64,000 bases of DNA from Natronobiforma cellulositropha (GTDB taxonomy: Archaea; Halobacteriota; Halobacteria; Halobacteriales; Natrialbaceae), in contig NZ_JANZXN010000019.1 of assembly GCF_025629245.1 (NCBI RefSeq), forward strand, positions 51,270 through 115,269, given 5' to 3'. The first letter of the stretch is position 1. Every line of letters starts with the position of its first letter. Positions 1 to 8,488 of the stretch are shown here, one piece after another. Below the pieces are notes generated by a model, which was not told the origin of the DNA, did no database searches, and worked only from the letters and a program-made list of their open reading frames with translations. Made by a program: the position numbers and the translations under genes.

Positions 1-140
1 CACTCCTCCTCGAACGCCTCGTAGATGCCCTCGTCGGTGACGTTCGCCTGCTCCACGAACGACTCGGGCGGATCGAAGCTGTCCTGCTCGGCGAGTCGCG
101 CCTCGAGTTCTCCGTCGGCGTCTCCGGATTGCTCCGTCAT
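1..140 (-). CDS. acs: Acetate--CoA ligase (acetyl-CoA synthetase), N-terminal fragment
   Basis: Only the first 46 codons lie in the window; the gene runs off the left edge. The reading frame starts at an ATG ending at 140 and encodes an acidic leader followed by FDPPESFVEQANVTDEGIY, which I recognise as the N-terminal signature of haloarchaeal AMP-forming acetate--CoA ligases, enzymes that activate acetate with ATP and CoA. No catalytic motif is visible in this fragment, so the call rests on the leader resemblance. The 152 bases between it and the next gene show nothing I can name. Confidence 0.7.
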   Translation of the reverse strand, partial: MTEQSGDADGELEARLAEQDSFDPPESFVEQANVTDEGIYEAFEEE

Positions 141-292
141 AGTCATCGAATCGATCATGAGCGAAATAAGCGTTCCCCTCACCAGCGTCACGTGTACCGG
201 TTTTCGGCGGAGTCGCTCGCCACTCGAGTCACTCGAGCGTGAGAGCGAGAACGGGTGAGCAGTGAGCGAGCGTGGCAGGTGAGCGACTGAGC

Positions 293-1300
293 CTACAGGT
301 CGGTGTCGACCGCTACGCGCTCGCCCGTCCGAACCGCTTCGTAGGCGGTTTCGGTCAGCGCCGTGGTGTAGAAGGCGTCTCGAGCGGTCGCGGGCGGTTC
401 GGTACCGTTGCGGACCGCCCGGACGAAGGCGTCGACCTTGTCGTACGAGGAGAGATCACCTGCGACCGAGGCGAGTTCGGCGTCGGCGGCGTCGAGAACG
501 GTCGCACTCCGGCGGTCCCAGCCGGAGCCCTCGATAACCGCTCGGCCACCGCCGCGGACGGCGATGCGCTCGTAGACGTCGGGGGCATCGCCGGAGACGG
601 TGATACTCGCGACGGCGCCGCTCTCGAACCGGACGGCGAGTACCGCCTGGACGTCGATCCGCTCGTCCTCGTCGGCGAAGACCATCTCCGCGGTGACGTG
701 TGTCGGGCGTGAGCCGAGGAGCCAGCAGATGGCGTCGACGAGGTGGCTCCCACTGTCGTACAGCTGGCCGCCGCCGCTGAGCCGCGGGTCGACCCGCCAG
801 GTTCCGTCGACCTTCTCGAACCACCCCTGGGTCAGCTCGGCCGTCACGAGTTTCGGCTCGATCACGCCGCCTTCGATAGCGCGTTTGACCTCGAGGTACG
901 CCGGGTGGACGTGGCGCTGGTAGCCGACCATGACGGTCCGGTCGGTGTCGGCTGCCTCCTCGACGAGTCGGCGCGCCGAGTCGACGCCGATCGTCAGCGG
1001 TTTCTCACAGAAGACGTGGAGACCGTCCTCGAGCGCGTGGTGGATCTGTGCGGCGTGGAAGGTGTGCGGAGAGGAGACCTGGAGCGCGTCGAGCGACTCG
1101 CTCTCGAGCATGTCTTCGAACTCCTCGTACTGGTGAGTGGCGTCGACCGTGAGGGTCTCCCCCGCGCGCTCGCGGCTTCGCTCCGAGACGTCCGCGAGGG
1201 CGACGACCGTCGCGTCCGGATGCTCGTGGAACTGTGCGGCGATGTGGGTCCCCCAGGCACCGGTGCCAACGATGCCCGTCCTGAGTGGCGCTTCGGTCAT
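293..1300 (-). CDS. Gfo/Idh/MocA family NAD(P)-dependent oxidoreductase
   Basis: A 335-residue cytoplasmic oxidoreductase. A Rossmann fingerprint GIVGTGAWG lies at residues 9-17 and the family EKPL motif, whose lysine assists catalysis, near residue 100; the C-terminal half is the usual alpha/beta substrate domain with an SGSH segment. Members oxidise sugars, inositols or related polyols; the substrate cannot be read from sequence. It lies 54 bases downstream of the methylmalonyl-CoA mutase gene on the same strand and may be co-transcribed, but a shared pathway is not evident. The ATG at 1300 places the nucleotide fingerprint at the expected distance from the N-terminus. Confidence 0.85.
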   Translation of the reverse strand: MTEAPLRTGIVGTGAWGTHIAAQFHEHPDATVVALADVSERSRERAGETLTVDATHQYEEFEDMLESESLDALQVSSPHTFHAAQIHHALEDGLHVFCEKPLTIGVDSARRLVEEAADTDRTVMVGYQRHVHPAYLEVKRAIEGGVIEPKLVTAELTQGWFEKVDGTWRVDPRLSGGGQLYDSGSHLVDAICWLLGSRPTHVTAEMVFADEDERIDVQAVLAVRFESGAVASITVSGDAPDVYERIAVRGGGRAVIEGSGWDRRSATVLDAADAELASVAGDLSSYDKVDAFVRAVRNGTEPPATARDAFYTTALTETAYEAVRTGERVAVDTDL

Positions 1301-1354
1301 GGGACCTGCCCTACCACGCCCAGACGTTAGTGTGTATGGCTCGAGTGAGGGCGC

Positions 1355-3055
1355 TCAGGCCAGACCGATCTGTTCGGTGTAGCTGCCGTGGACGTCCTCG
1401 AAGACGGCCATGATCTCACCCATCGTCGCGTACACTGCCACGGCGTCGACGATGGCGGGCATGGCGTTCTCGCCGCGCTCGGCCGTCGCTCGCAGCGCCT
1501 CGAGTGCGTCTTCGACGGCCGTCTCGTCGCGCTCGGCCTTCACGCGTGCCAGGCGCTCGCGCTGGCGCTCGCCGACGGCATCGTCGACCCGGAGGACCTC
1601 TGGACTGGTGTCTTCGGCGATCGTGTAGGCGTTGACGCCGACGACGACCTCCTCGCCCGCTTCGACGCGCTGTTGGTACTCGTAGGAGGCGGTCTGTATC
1701 TCCCGGAGGAAGAAGCCCTCGTCGATGCCTCGGAGGACGCCGTCGCGGACGGAGCCCCCGCCCAGTTCGCGAATCTGCTCGAGGTACTCCATCGCGCGGG
1801 CTTCGGTCTCGGCAGTGAGCGCTTCGACGGCGTAGGAACCGCCGAGCGGGTCGACGGTGTCGGCGACGCCGGACTCTTCGGCGATGATCTGCTGGGTTCT
1901 GAGGGCGACGCGGACGGCCTCTTCGCCCGGGAGCGCGAGTGCCTCGTCGAAGCTGTTGGTGTGGAGGCTCTGGGTGCCGCCGAAGACGCCCGCGAGCGCC
2001 TGAATCGTCACCCGGACGACGTTGTTCAGCGGCTGCTGGGCAGTCAGCGACTGGCCCGCCGTCTGGGTGTGGAACTTGAGGCGCTTCGACTCGGGGCGCT
2101 CGGCGCCGTACCACTCGTCCATCAGTCGCGCGTAGATGCGCCGGGCGGCACGGAACTTCGCGACCTCCTCGAGCAGCGTGTTGTGACAGTTGAAGAAAAA
2201 CGAGAGGCGCGGGGCGAACGCGTCGACGGCGAGCCCGCGCGCCACCGCGTCCTCGACGTAGGCGAAGCCGTTGGCGAGGGTGAACGCGAGTTCCTGGACG
2301 GCCGTCGACCCGGCCTCGCGGATGTGGTAGCCAGAGATGGAGATGGGGTGAAAGCGTGGCGTCTGGTCGGTGGCGAACTCGAGAACGTCCGTGACGAGCG
2401 AGAGCGACGGCTCCGGAGGAATCACCCACTCCTTCTGGGCGATGAACTCCTTGCACATGTCGTTCTGGAGGGTGCCACGGAGTGACTCGCGTGGGACACC
2501 GCGCTCGTCGGCGAGGGCGACGTACATCGCGTAGATCACCGGCGCGGAGGGGTTGATCGTGAACGAGGTCGAGACCGACTCGAGGTCGATGCCATCGAAC
2601 AGAACCTCCACGTCGGCGAGCGTGTCGACGGCGACACCTTCCTTGCCGACTTCGCCGTCGCTCATCGGGTCGTCGGAGTCGAGTCCCATCAGCGTCGGCA
2701 TATCGAAGGCGACCGAGAGGCCCGTCTGGCCCTCCTCGAGCAGGTAGTGAAAGCGCTCGTTGGTCTCGGCGGCGCTTCCGAACCCGGCGAACTGGCGCAT
2801 CGTCCACGGCCGCCCGCGGTACATCGTCGGGTACGGCCCGCGCGTGTAGGGTTCCTCGCCCGGAAAGCCGAGGTCGCGTCCGTACTCGAGGTCGGCGACG
2901 TCGGCGGGGGTGTAGAGACGCTCGACCTCGAGGTTCGAGACCGTCGCGAACCGGTCGGCGCGCTCGCCGTACTCGGTGAGCACAGGCTCGAGCGTCTCCT
3001 CCTGCCAGCGTTCGCGGGCGTCACGGATGGTCTCGAGGTCGTCGGGGTCGAACAT
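1355..3055 (-). CDS. mcmA1: Methylmalonyl-CoA mutase large (catalytic) subunit
   Basis: At 566 residues it has the catalytic barrel of acyl-CoA mutases, which interconvert methylmalonyl-CoA and succinyl-CoA with adenosylcobalamin. Recognisable segments are RGPYPTMYRGRPWTMRQFAG near residue 92, the TGLSVAFDMPTLMG region, the TLQNDMCKEF segment and the HTQTAGQSLTAQQPLNN segment. The C-terminal cobalamin-binding domain is absent; in haloarchaea it is a separate small subunit, which is not in this window. The enzyme serves propionate and branched-chain degradation and the methylaspartate cycle. TATA-like AT runs lie within 40 bases upstream of the ATG at 3055. A close acyl-CoA mutase with another substrate cannot be excluded. 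Confidence 0.92.
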   Translation of the reverse strand: MFDPDDLETIRDARERWQEETLEPVLTEYGERADRFATVSNLEVERLYTPADVADLEYGRDLGFPGEEPYTRGPYPTMYRGRPWTMRQFAGFGSAAETNERFHYLLEEGQTGLSVAFDMPTLMGLDSDDPMSDGEVGKEGVAVDTLADVEVLFDGIDLESVSTSFTINPSAPVIYAMYVALADERGVPRESLRGTLQNDMCKEFIAQKEWVIPPEPSLSLVTDVLEFATDQTPRFHPISISGYHIREAGSTAVQELAFTLANGFAYVEDAVARGLAVDAFAPRLSFFFNCHNTLLEEVAKFRAARRIYARLMDEWYGAERPESKRLKFHTQTAGQSLTAQQPLNNVVRVTIQALAGVFGGTQSLHTNSFDEALALPGEEAVRVALRTQQIIAEESGVADTVDPLGGSYAVEALTAETEARAMEYLEQIRELGGGSVRDGVLRGIDEGFFLREIQTASYEYQQRVEAGEEVVVGVNAYTIAEDTSPEVLRVDDAVGERQRERLARVKAERDETAVEDALEALRATAERGENAMPAIVDAVAVYATMGEIMAVFEDVHGSYTEQIGLA

Positions 3056-3102
3056 AGCGTATCCGTAATATTTGCCGGAAGGTAGGTTATAGGTTCCGGG
3101 GG

Positions 3103-3966
3103 TCAGACGACGTCGAAGGTCGCCGACGCCTGCTGGCCGGTGTCCTGGCGGGTAAACGTGACGGTGAACGGGCCAGCGGGACCACCCGTTTCGAAACTCC
3201 CGATCGAGACCGAGATCGTGTCTCCAGCGCTGTCCCCGCCGCCGATCATGTAGATGAGTCGCGCGCCGTCGGGGTACCAGACACTACCTGTCCCGCTCTC
3301 GATGACGAGATCGCTCTGCCAGAAGCCCTGGTTGTAGTTGACGCCGCTGTTCTGTGGGTCACTCAGCCCGATCTCGACGTGGCTGAACGCCTGGATCGGT
3401 GCCTCGAGTGCGAACGAGAACGTCTGGCGTTGCCCGCTCGGGGAGGTGTTCGCCGAGACGTCGCTGGCGGCGACGAGGGAGAATCCGTCCATCGGGCCCG
3501 GGCCCGGAGACGCCGAGCAGTCGCGCTGGACGTCGATAGAGTGGGAGACGTCGACGATAGCGGTCGACGTTCCCACCGCCTCCTCGATCAAGATGCTGAC
3601 GGTCGTCGTCCCCGCACCGGTTTCGGGTTCACACGACACCGAGAGCGTCGTCGACGCCGACGGGGCGAGTTGCTCGTCGAACGGATCCTCCTCGACGAGA
3701 CCGAACCCCAGGAAAACGTCGAGGTCGAGGGTGAGCGGTTCGCTCGCGTTGTTCGTGATGCGCGCGAGTTCGACGACACCGTCTTCCTCCGTCACGCTCG
3801 TCGTGAGCGTCTCGACGCCGAGATAGGCAGTCGAGACGCCCGTCACCGCTACGTCACCGTCTCGAGTGGCGAGAACCGAGCGGACGGCGTTCGTCGACGC
3901 CGCGAACACGAAGGCCGCCGCGGCGAAACAGCACGCGGCGAGCGCGCGGAGTGTGGTCGTGACCAT
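3103..3966 (-). CDS. Secreted SipW/TasA-like protein (unknown function)
   Basis: A 287-residue exported protein. Residues 5-27 form a hydrophobic signal or anchor segment rich in Ala and Phe, followed by a motif (VLATRDGDVAVTGVSTAYLG) that parallels the two secreted proteins at 4835 and 5523. The rest is beta-rich and polar with an aromatic block near residues 205-235 (NYNQGFWQSD, VWYPDG). It has no Tat twin arginine. It ends 47 bases before the mutase gene and starts 9 bases after the DUF7344 regulator gene, so the pair probably forms one transcript divergent from the rest of the locus. I infer a cell-surface or fibre protein; no enzymatic motif is seen. Confidence 0.65.
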   Translation of the reverse strand: MVTTTLRALAACCFAAAAFVFAASTNAVRSVLATRDGDVAVTGVSTAYLGVETLTTSVTEEDGVVELARITNNASEPLTLDLDVFLGFGLVEEDPFDEQLAPSASTTLSVSCEPETGAGTTTVSILIEEAVGTSTAIVDVSHSIDVQRDCSASPGPGPMDGFSLVAASDVSANTSPSGQRQTFSFALEAPIQAFSHVEIGLSDPQNSGVNYNQGFWQSDLVIESGTGSVWYPDGARLIYMIGGGDSAGDTISVSIGSFETGGPAGPFTVTFTRQDTGQQASATFDVV

Positions 3967-3975
3967 GCGAGCGGA

Positions 3976-4566
3976 TCACTCGAGTGGCGAGTGAGTCGGG
4001 CGACGCGAGCGACGGTTCAGGGCGTGGCGGCGGGTGTCGACGACGTGAACGAGCGCCGAGACGGTGAACATCGCCGTGATGATGCCGGCGAGTGCCAGGG
4101 GAGAGAGTGAGGCGAACACCGGCGCGCCGACGCCGACGGCCAAGACCAGACCCGCGCTCACGCCGGCGAGACCCAGGTAGCAGTGACACCACGGCAGATC
4201 GTCGTCGGGAACGTACTCGAGGTAGAGCGAGGCTTCGTCGGCGACGGCACCGAGTTCGACGTCCCCGCGCGAGCGGTCGTACCTGACGACCCCGTGTTCT
4301 GCCATCTTCGGGAGGTGAAGCTGACGGAGCGCCGTGTAGACCGGCTTCCGGTTCGCGTAACGAAGTTCCTCGACGGACGTTTCGTTCTCTCGAGCGGCGA
4401 CGTAGTCGACGACGTCGCGAAAGTCGGCCGACCCGCGCGTGTGCTCGACGAGGTACTCGAGGACGTAGAGCCGACGCTGGTTACTCAGGACGGCGAAGAT
4501 GTCACACCGAGCGGTGACACCTCCGCCCGAGGCGGTGTCGAGGGGACCGAAGACGGGCCGGGACAT
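3976..4566 (-). CDS. Membrane-anchored DUF7344-type HTH regulator
   Basis: The 196 residues split into an N-terminal winged-helix region (about 20-115, containing CDIFAVLSNQRRLYVLEYLV and VYTALRQLHLPKM) and two hydrophobic helices near 132-175, followed by a basic tail. This is the layout of the haloarchaeal DUF7344 family of small DNA-binding proteins. The membrane helices suggest the domain is held at the cytoplasmic face. It sits between the divergent halves of the secretion locus and shares a 268-base intergenic region with the secreted-protein gene at 4835, so it is the likely local regulator. That role is inferred from position only. Confidence 0.75.
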   Translation of the reverse strand: MSRPVFGPLDTASGGGVTARCDIFAVLSNQRRLYVLEYLVEHTRGSADFRDVVDYVAARENETSVEELRYANRKPVYTALRQLHLPKMAEHGVVRYDRSRGDVELGAVADEASLYLEYVPDDDLPWCHCYLGLAGVSAGLVLAVGVGAPVFASLSPLALAGIITAMFTVSALVHVVDTRRHALNRRSRRPTHSPLE

Positions 4567-4834
4567 CAGTGGCTCACCATCGTCTGCCGAACGGTCACCC
4601 GCCCAGGAAGTTAACTACGGACGAACTACCCGAACCGGCCGGCCGGGTAACGGGGTGCTGATCGCAGGGATGGCCGCGCGAGCGACCGTCGGCCGGCACG
4701 GTATCGAGGACCTATCAGCAGAAGGGAGTGAGAACAGAGACGACTCGAAGTCTATACAGAAGGTCGTCGGCGCTGTCAGCCCAGTCAGTCGCGACCGGGA
4801 CGGCCACGGCCGTCTCGCAGCGGCGGATACAACG

Positions 4835-5344
4835 ATGAACCGAAGAACATTCTTGCTCGGAACGGGCGGTACCGCAATCGCGGCCGGTGGAATCATCGGC
4901 TCGAGTGCGTTCACCTCGGTGAATGCAGACCGCGTCGCAGACGTACAGGTAGTCGGTGACGAGTCAGCGTACTTACAGCTCGAGCCGACGACCGAACCCA
5001 ACGGTGACTACGCAGCAATCGGCACCGATGGCGCACTGGAGTTACAGATGGAACTGGTGAACCCGCTCGCGGAGTCGAACTTCGAACAGGTGTTCACCGT
5101 CACGAACAACGGGAACCAGGACGTGGGCGTCTGGTTCGAACCGCAGGGTGACAACCCCGGGCTGATCGATTTCACCGACAACGACACCGGCGACCCGCTG
5201 GACGACGATACGGCCCCGGTAACGATCGCCGTCGGAAACTCGGTCACCGTCGACATCTTCGTCGACACGTCCACCGTGGGCGACGGCACCGAAATCATCG
5301 ACGAACTCACCATCATCGCCGACGCCGACGAAGCCGCACCGTAG
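4835..5344 (+). CDS. Exported DUF1102-like / SipW-dependent surface protein
   Basis: A 169-residue protein starting MNRRTFLLGTGG, a twin-arginine-like signal followed by a hydrophobic helix to about residue 27. The mature part begins with VNADRVADVQVVGDESAYLQ, a pattern shared by haloarchaeal DUF1102 proteins and reminiscent of bacterial camelysin/TasA. The remainder is acidic and beta-rich with an Ig-like VTNNGNQDVGVWF block. I chose the ATG at 4835 because the signal peptide begins there and a longer frame would put a poor hydrophilic extension in front. It precedes a paralogue, a signal peptidase and a DUF5305 gene on the same strand, suggesting it is a substrate of that peptidase. Confidence 0.75.
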   Translation: MNRRTFLLGTGGTAIAAGGIIGSSAFTSVNADRVADVQVVGDESAYLQLEPTTEPNGDYAAIGTDGALELQMELVNPLAESNFEQVFTVTNNGNQDVGVWFEPQGDNPGLIDFTDNDTGDPLDDDTAPVTIAVGNSVTVDIFVDTSTVGDGTEIIDELTIIADADEAAP

Positions 5345-5522
5345 TCGCTGTCGACGAGACCAGGGGTCGCGAGCCGGTACGGCTCCGGCGTCCCTGGCCA
5401 CCGCACGCCGGTCAACGCGTAGGCGCCTGCTACCGTGTCGCTGACTCCGTATACTCAAGGCCGTGGCGGATGGGCACACGGACCGACCGGACGAGTCGAG
5501 CGCGGCTCGAGGACGGACGATC

Positions 5523-6164
5523 ATGAAACGACGCACACTCCTGGTCGGTTGCAGTGGAACAGTCATCGCGGGCGCTTCGGTACTCGGCACAGCGGCGTTC
5601 TCGACGGCCGAGGTCGACGGACGGTCGCTCGACGTACACGTCGCTGGCGACCGCCACGGCTGGCTCGCGCTGCGACCGGCGGACGACGGGACCCTCCCGA
5701 ACAGTATCTACGTCGAGTACGACGACACCGACCGCCTGCGCCTCGTCTTCGACGACCGGGGGAACGAACTCGGTGGCGACGGGCCGAACGTCGACGCCGC
5801 GTTCACCTTCGGTCGGCTCTTCGAGGCGGTCAACTTCGGTCCCGAGGCGATCCGGCTCTGGGGAGGTCTCTCGAGTGCGACCGGGTTCGACGGCCACCTC
5901 TACTACGACGACGAGTCGACCGACGTCTCGAAGCCGGACAACGCCAGACGGCTCGAGCCAGGGGCAGCCCAGACGTTTGGCGTCTCGTTGCGCACCGAGC
6001 GCGAACGCGGACGGTTCCAGGGCGAGATGACGATCCGCGGCGAGCGAGCGGACGGAAAACCGCCGTGTGAAGCGAGCGACGGACCGGCCGACCCGGAGAA
6101 ACGAACGCCGAAACCGGCCGATAGGGATCGCCACCGGAGGACCGATGACGACTGCACCGACTGA
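5523..6164 (+). CDS. Second exported DUF1102-like surface protein
   Basis: A 213-residue paralogue of the preceding gene. It opens MKRRTLLVGCSGTVIAGASV, a Tat-like twin arginine plus hydrophobic core, and continues with a DVHVAGDRHGWLALRP block that aligns with the VVGDESAYLQLEP block of its neighbour. The C-terminus (last 50 residues) is highly charged, Arg/Asp/Pro-rich and probably disordered. The ATG at 5523 is preferred over the in-frame upstream ATG at 5463 because the signal peptide starts there; a TATA-like GTATACT lies about 70 bases upstream. It is followed after 51 bases by the signal peptidase gene. No enzymatic motif is visible. Confidence 0.72.
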   Translation: MKRRTLLVGCSGTVIAGASVLGTAAFSTAEVDGRSLDVHVAGDRHGWLALRPADDGTLPNSIYVEYDDTDRLRLVFDDRGNELGGDGPNVDAAFTFGRLFEAVNFGPEAIRLWGGLSSATGFDGHLYYDDESTDVSKPDNARRLEPGAAQTFGVSLRTERERGRFQGEMTIRGERADGKPPCEASDGPADPEKRTPKPADRDRHRRTDDDCTD

Positions 6165-6215
6165 AGAGGGTCACGCAGCGCGACGGCGTCGGCCGTCGCC
6201 ACGAGGCTGAGAGCG

Positions 6216-7355
6216 ATGAGTGAGCCGTCGCTGCGTCGAGCCGTGGTTCCCGTCGCCGTCTGCGCGCTCCTGGCAGTCGTCGTCCTCGGACAGCTACTCG
6301 GCACGCCACTGCTCGTGAGCTACGTCGAGACCGACAGCATGGAGCCTGCACTCGAGGCCGGCGACGGCTTTCTGCTCGTCCCTGCGGCGGTGTCATCGCC
6401 GTCGGCCGGCGACGTGATCGTCTTCGACGCGGAGTCGGCCGACGGCGGCGGCCTGACGACCCACCGGGTCGTCGCAGTCACCGACGACGGCTACGTCACG
6501 AAAGGCGACGCGAACCCCTTCACCGACCAGGACGGCGGCGAACCGTACGTCACCGACGGCCAGGTCGTCGGCACCGCACTCGCCACCGATAGCGTCCTCA
6601 CGATTCCGGCACTGGGGACGCTCGCGGGGACCGTCACAGACGGCGTCGAGGCGATCCAGACGACGCTCGCAGCGGCGCTCGGGACGCGTCGGGTGCTCGG
6701 CTCACAGGGACTCGCGCTCGCGCTCGTCGGTCTCGGAACGGCCCTCTACGGACTCTCGAGAGTGGCCAGTGAGGGCGGGCGGCCGACCCGCGTGCGCACG
6801 CGCCGCCGCAAGCGTGAGGGCGTCTACGACCGACAGCGCGTCGTGCTGGCTCTCGCGCTCGTCCTCACGCTCGTCACGGCCGGGGCGATGGGGCTCGCTG
6901 CGAACACCGATCGGTTCACCATCGTGAGCACGGAGAGTCCCAGCGACCGTGCGGACGTCGTCGAGACCGGGGAGACGGCGTCGTATCCGTACGAACTGCG
7001 CAACGGCGGTCTCGTACCGACGCTCACCGTCGTCGACCCGGCCAGTCCGGGCGTCGCCGTCGACGAGCGAACCCACCGGCTCACACGGGGCGAAGCGACG
7101 GCGGCGACGCTCGAGGTGACGGCACCGGAATCGACCGGCTACTACGTCCGCAGCGTCGAACACCGCCAGTACGTCGCCGTCTTACCGGCGGACGTGATCG
7201 TCACCCTCCACGACGTCCATCCCTGGGTCGCGACGGCCGCCGTCACGGTTGCCGTCGTCGCGCCGCCGACGGGAGTGGCCGCACTCGCACTCGGGAGCGG
7301 CGTGATCAGAACCCGTGACGGCCGGCGTCTCACTACGAGAGAACCGCCCGAGTGA
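6216..7355 (+). CDS. Signal peptidase I (S26B, Sec11/SipW type) with C-terminal extension
   Basis: The first 150 residues form an archaeal signal peptidase: a membrane helix at about 10-30, catalytic serine 41 in TDSMEP, histidine 83 in TTHRVV and aspartates at 98 (KGDAN) and just after, a Ser-His-Asp set typical of the Sec11/SipW branch rather than the Ser-Lys bacterial type. After a second helix (about 165-182) and a basic RRRKR stretch comes a third helix, a roughly 110-residue Ig-like exported domain and a last helix. At 379 residues it is far longer than minimal archaeal signal peptidases. Its location among secreted DUF1102 proteins suggests a dedicated processing enzyme, like SipW for TasA in Bacillus. 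Confidence 0.88.
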   Translation: MSEPSLRRAVVPVAVCALLAVVVLGQLLGTPLLVSYVETDSMEPALEAGDGFLLVPAAVSSPSAGDVIVFDAESADGGGLTTHRVVAVTDDGYVTKGDANPFTDQDGGEPYVTDGQVVGTALATDSVLTIPALGTLAGTVTDGVEAIQTTLAAALGTRRVLGSQGLALALVGLGTALYGLSRVASEGGRPTRVRTRRRKREGVYDRQRVVLALALVLTLVTAGAMGLAANTDRFTIVSTESPSDRADVVETGETASYPYELRNGGLVPTLTVVDPASPGVAVDERTHRLTRGEATAATLEVTAPESTGYYVRSVEHRQYVAVLPADVIVTLHDVHPWVATAAVTVAVVAPPTGVAALALGSGVIRTRDGRRLTTREPPE

Positions 7356-7389
7356 TTATCCGAACGCGTGAAATACCGGTTCTCGACGA

Positions 7390-8481
7390 ATGAACGGAGG
7401 TCGCTACCGAGACCGGGCACGCTCGCTGGTACACGAGCGGTTCGCCCTCGTGATCGTACTCGTCGTCGTCCTCGTCCTCGCGGGTGGCTGGATGACGTAC
7501 ACGACGCACCTCGCGGGCGCGACGACGACCGAAGAACGCGTCGTCTCCTCGTGGTCGACTGACGGCGAGTTCGACCACCACGCGACCGTCGAAACCGACA
7601 CCGGCCCGTTCAGTGCGGGCGAGGAACTCAGCGACCGATCGCTCTACTTCACCGACGCGACGCCGGTTCTCGAGGGAACCTTCACCTACCAGTACGCGAC
7701 CGGTGAGCCAGCAGACGTGGCGGTCACGCTGGAGGCGACACGGGTCTACCGGTCGGTGAGCGACACCGACCAGGGAACGGAGACACACTGGGAAGTGACC
7801 GAACCGCTCGAGCGAACCGACGCCACCGGACTCGAACCCGGAGAGCCGGTCGCGGTCGACGTCGCCCTCGACGTCACAGACGCGAGTACGGACCTCGAAG
7901 CGCTCACGGACGAACTCGGAGCGACCCCCGGCACGACCGACGTGCTCGTCCGCGTCGACGCGACCGTCGAGGGAACGGTCGGCGGCGAGCGGGTGTCGAC
8001 GAGCGAGACGTACGACCTGCTGGTCGAACCCGGCGGGTCGACCTACACGGTGAGTCCGCCGGCGGACGACGGCCACACCTACGAGACGGCCGAATCCGCC
8101 ACCGTCCCGGTCGAACCGAGTCCACTCAGGTCGGTCGGGTCGGTCGGTCTCCTGCTCGCGTCGCTACTCACGGGACTCGCCGTCGGGACCGTCAGGTACG
8201 GTCCCGGAGCGGTTCCATCGGGACCGGTACGCGCACACGAACGCGAGCGGGCGGCGTTCGACGACTGGATCACCCGTGGCCGCGTGCCGGAGTCGGTGCT
8301 CGAGTCGTCGCCGCTCGAGGTCACCTCGCTCGAGGGACTCGTCGACGTCGCCATCGACAGCGACCGGCGTGTGATCGAAGACGGACGGCGAGGCGCGTAC
8401 TACGTCGTCGTCGACGACCTCGTCTACCGGTACGGCCCGCCGACGCCGGTAGGGAGGGAGCCGGCCGACGGCGACGAGTGA
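7390..8481 (+). CDS. DUF5305 membrane protein of the secretion locus
   Basis: A 363-residue protein with an N-terminal membrane helix (about 20-37), a large extracytoplasmic beta-rich, Thr/Glu-rich domain (about 40-245), a second helix near 243-262 and an acidic cytoplasmic tail of 100 residues. The order and the YxYATGEP and VSPPADDGHTY segments match haloarchaeal DUF5305 proteins, which are repeatedly found beside SipW-type signal peptidases. It lies 34 bases after the peptidase gene and ends the operon, 7 bases short of the convergent CBS-ParB gene. A scaffold or export partner for the surface proteins is plausible, but the biochemical role is unknown. Confidence 0.78.
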   Translation: MNGGRYRDRARSLVHERFALVIVLVVVLVLAGGWMTYTTHLAGATTTEERVVSSWSTDGEFDHHATVETDTGPFSAGEELSDRSLYFTDATPVLEGTFTYQYATGEPADVAVTLEATRVYRSVSDTDQGTETHWEVTEPLERTDATGLEPGEPVAVDVALDVTDASTDLEALTDELGATPGTTDVLVRVDATVEGTVGGERVSTSETYDLLVEPGGSTYTVSPPADDGHTYETAESATVPVEPSPLRSVGSVGLLLASLLTGLAVGTVRYGPGAVPSGPVRAHERERAAFDDWITRGRVPESVLESSPLEVTSLEGLVDVAIDSDRRVIEDGRRGAYYVVVDDLVYRYGPPTPVGREPADGDE

Positions 8482-8488
8482 ACCAGCC

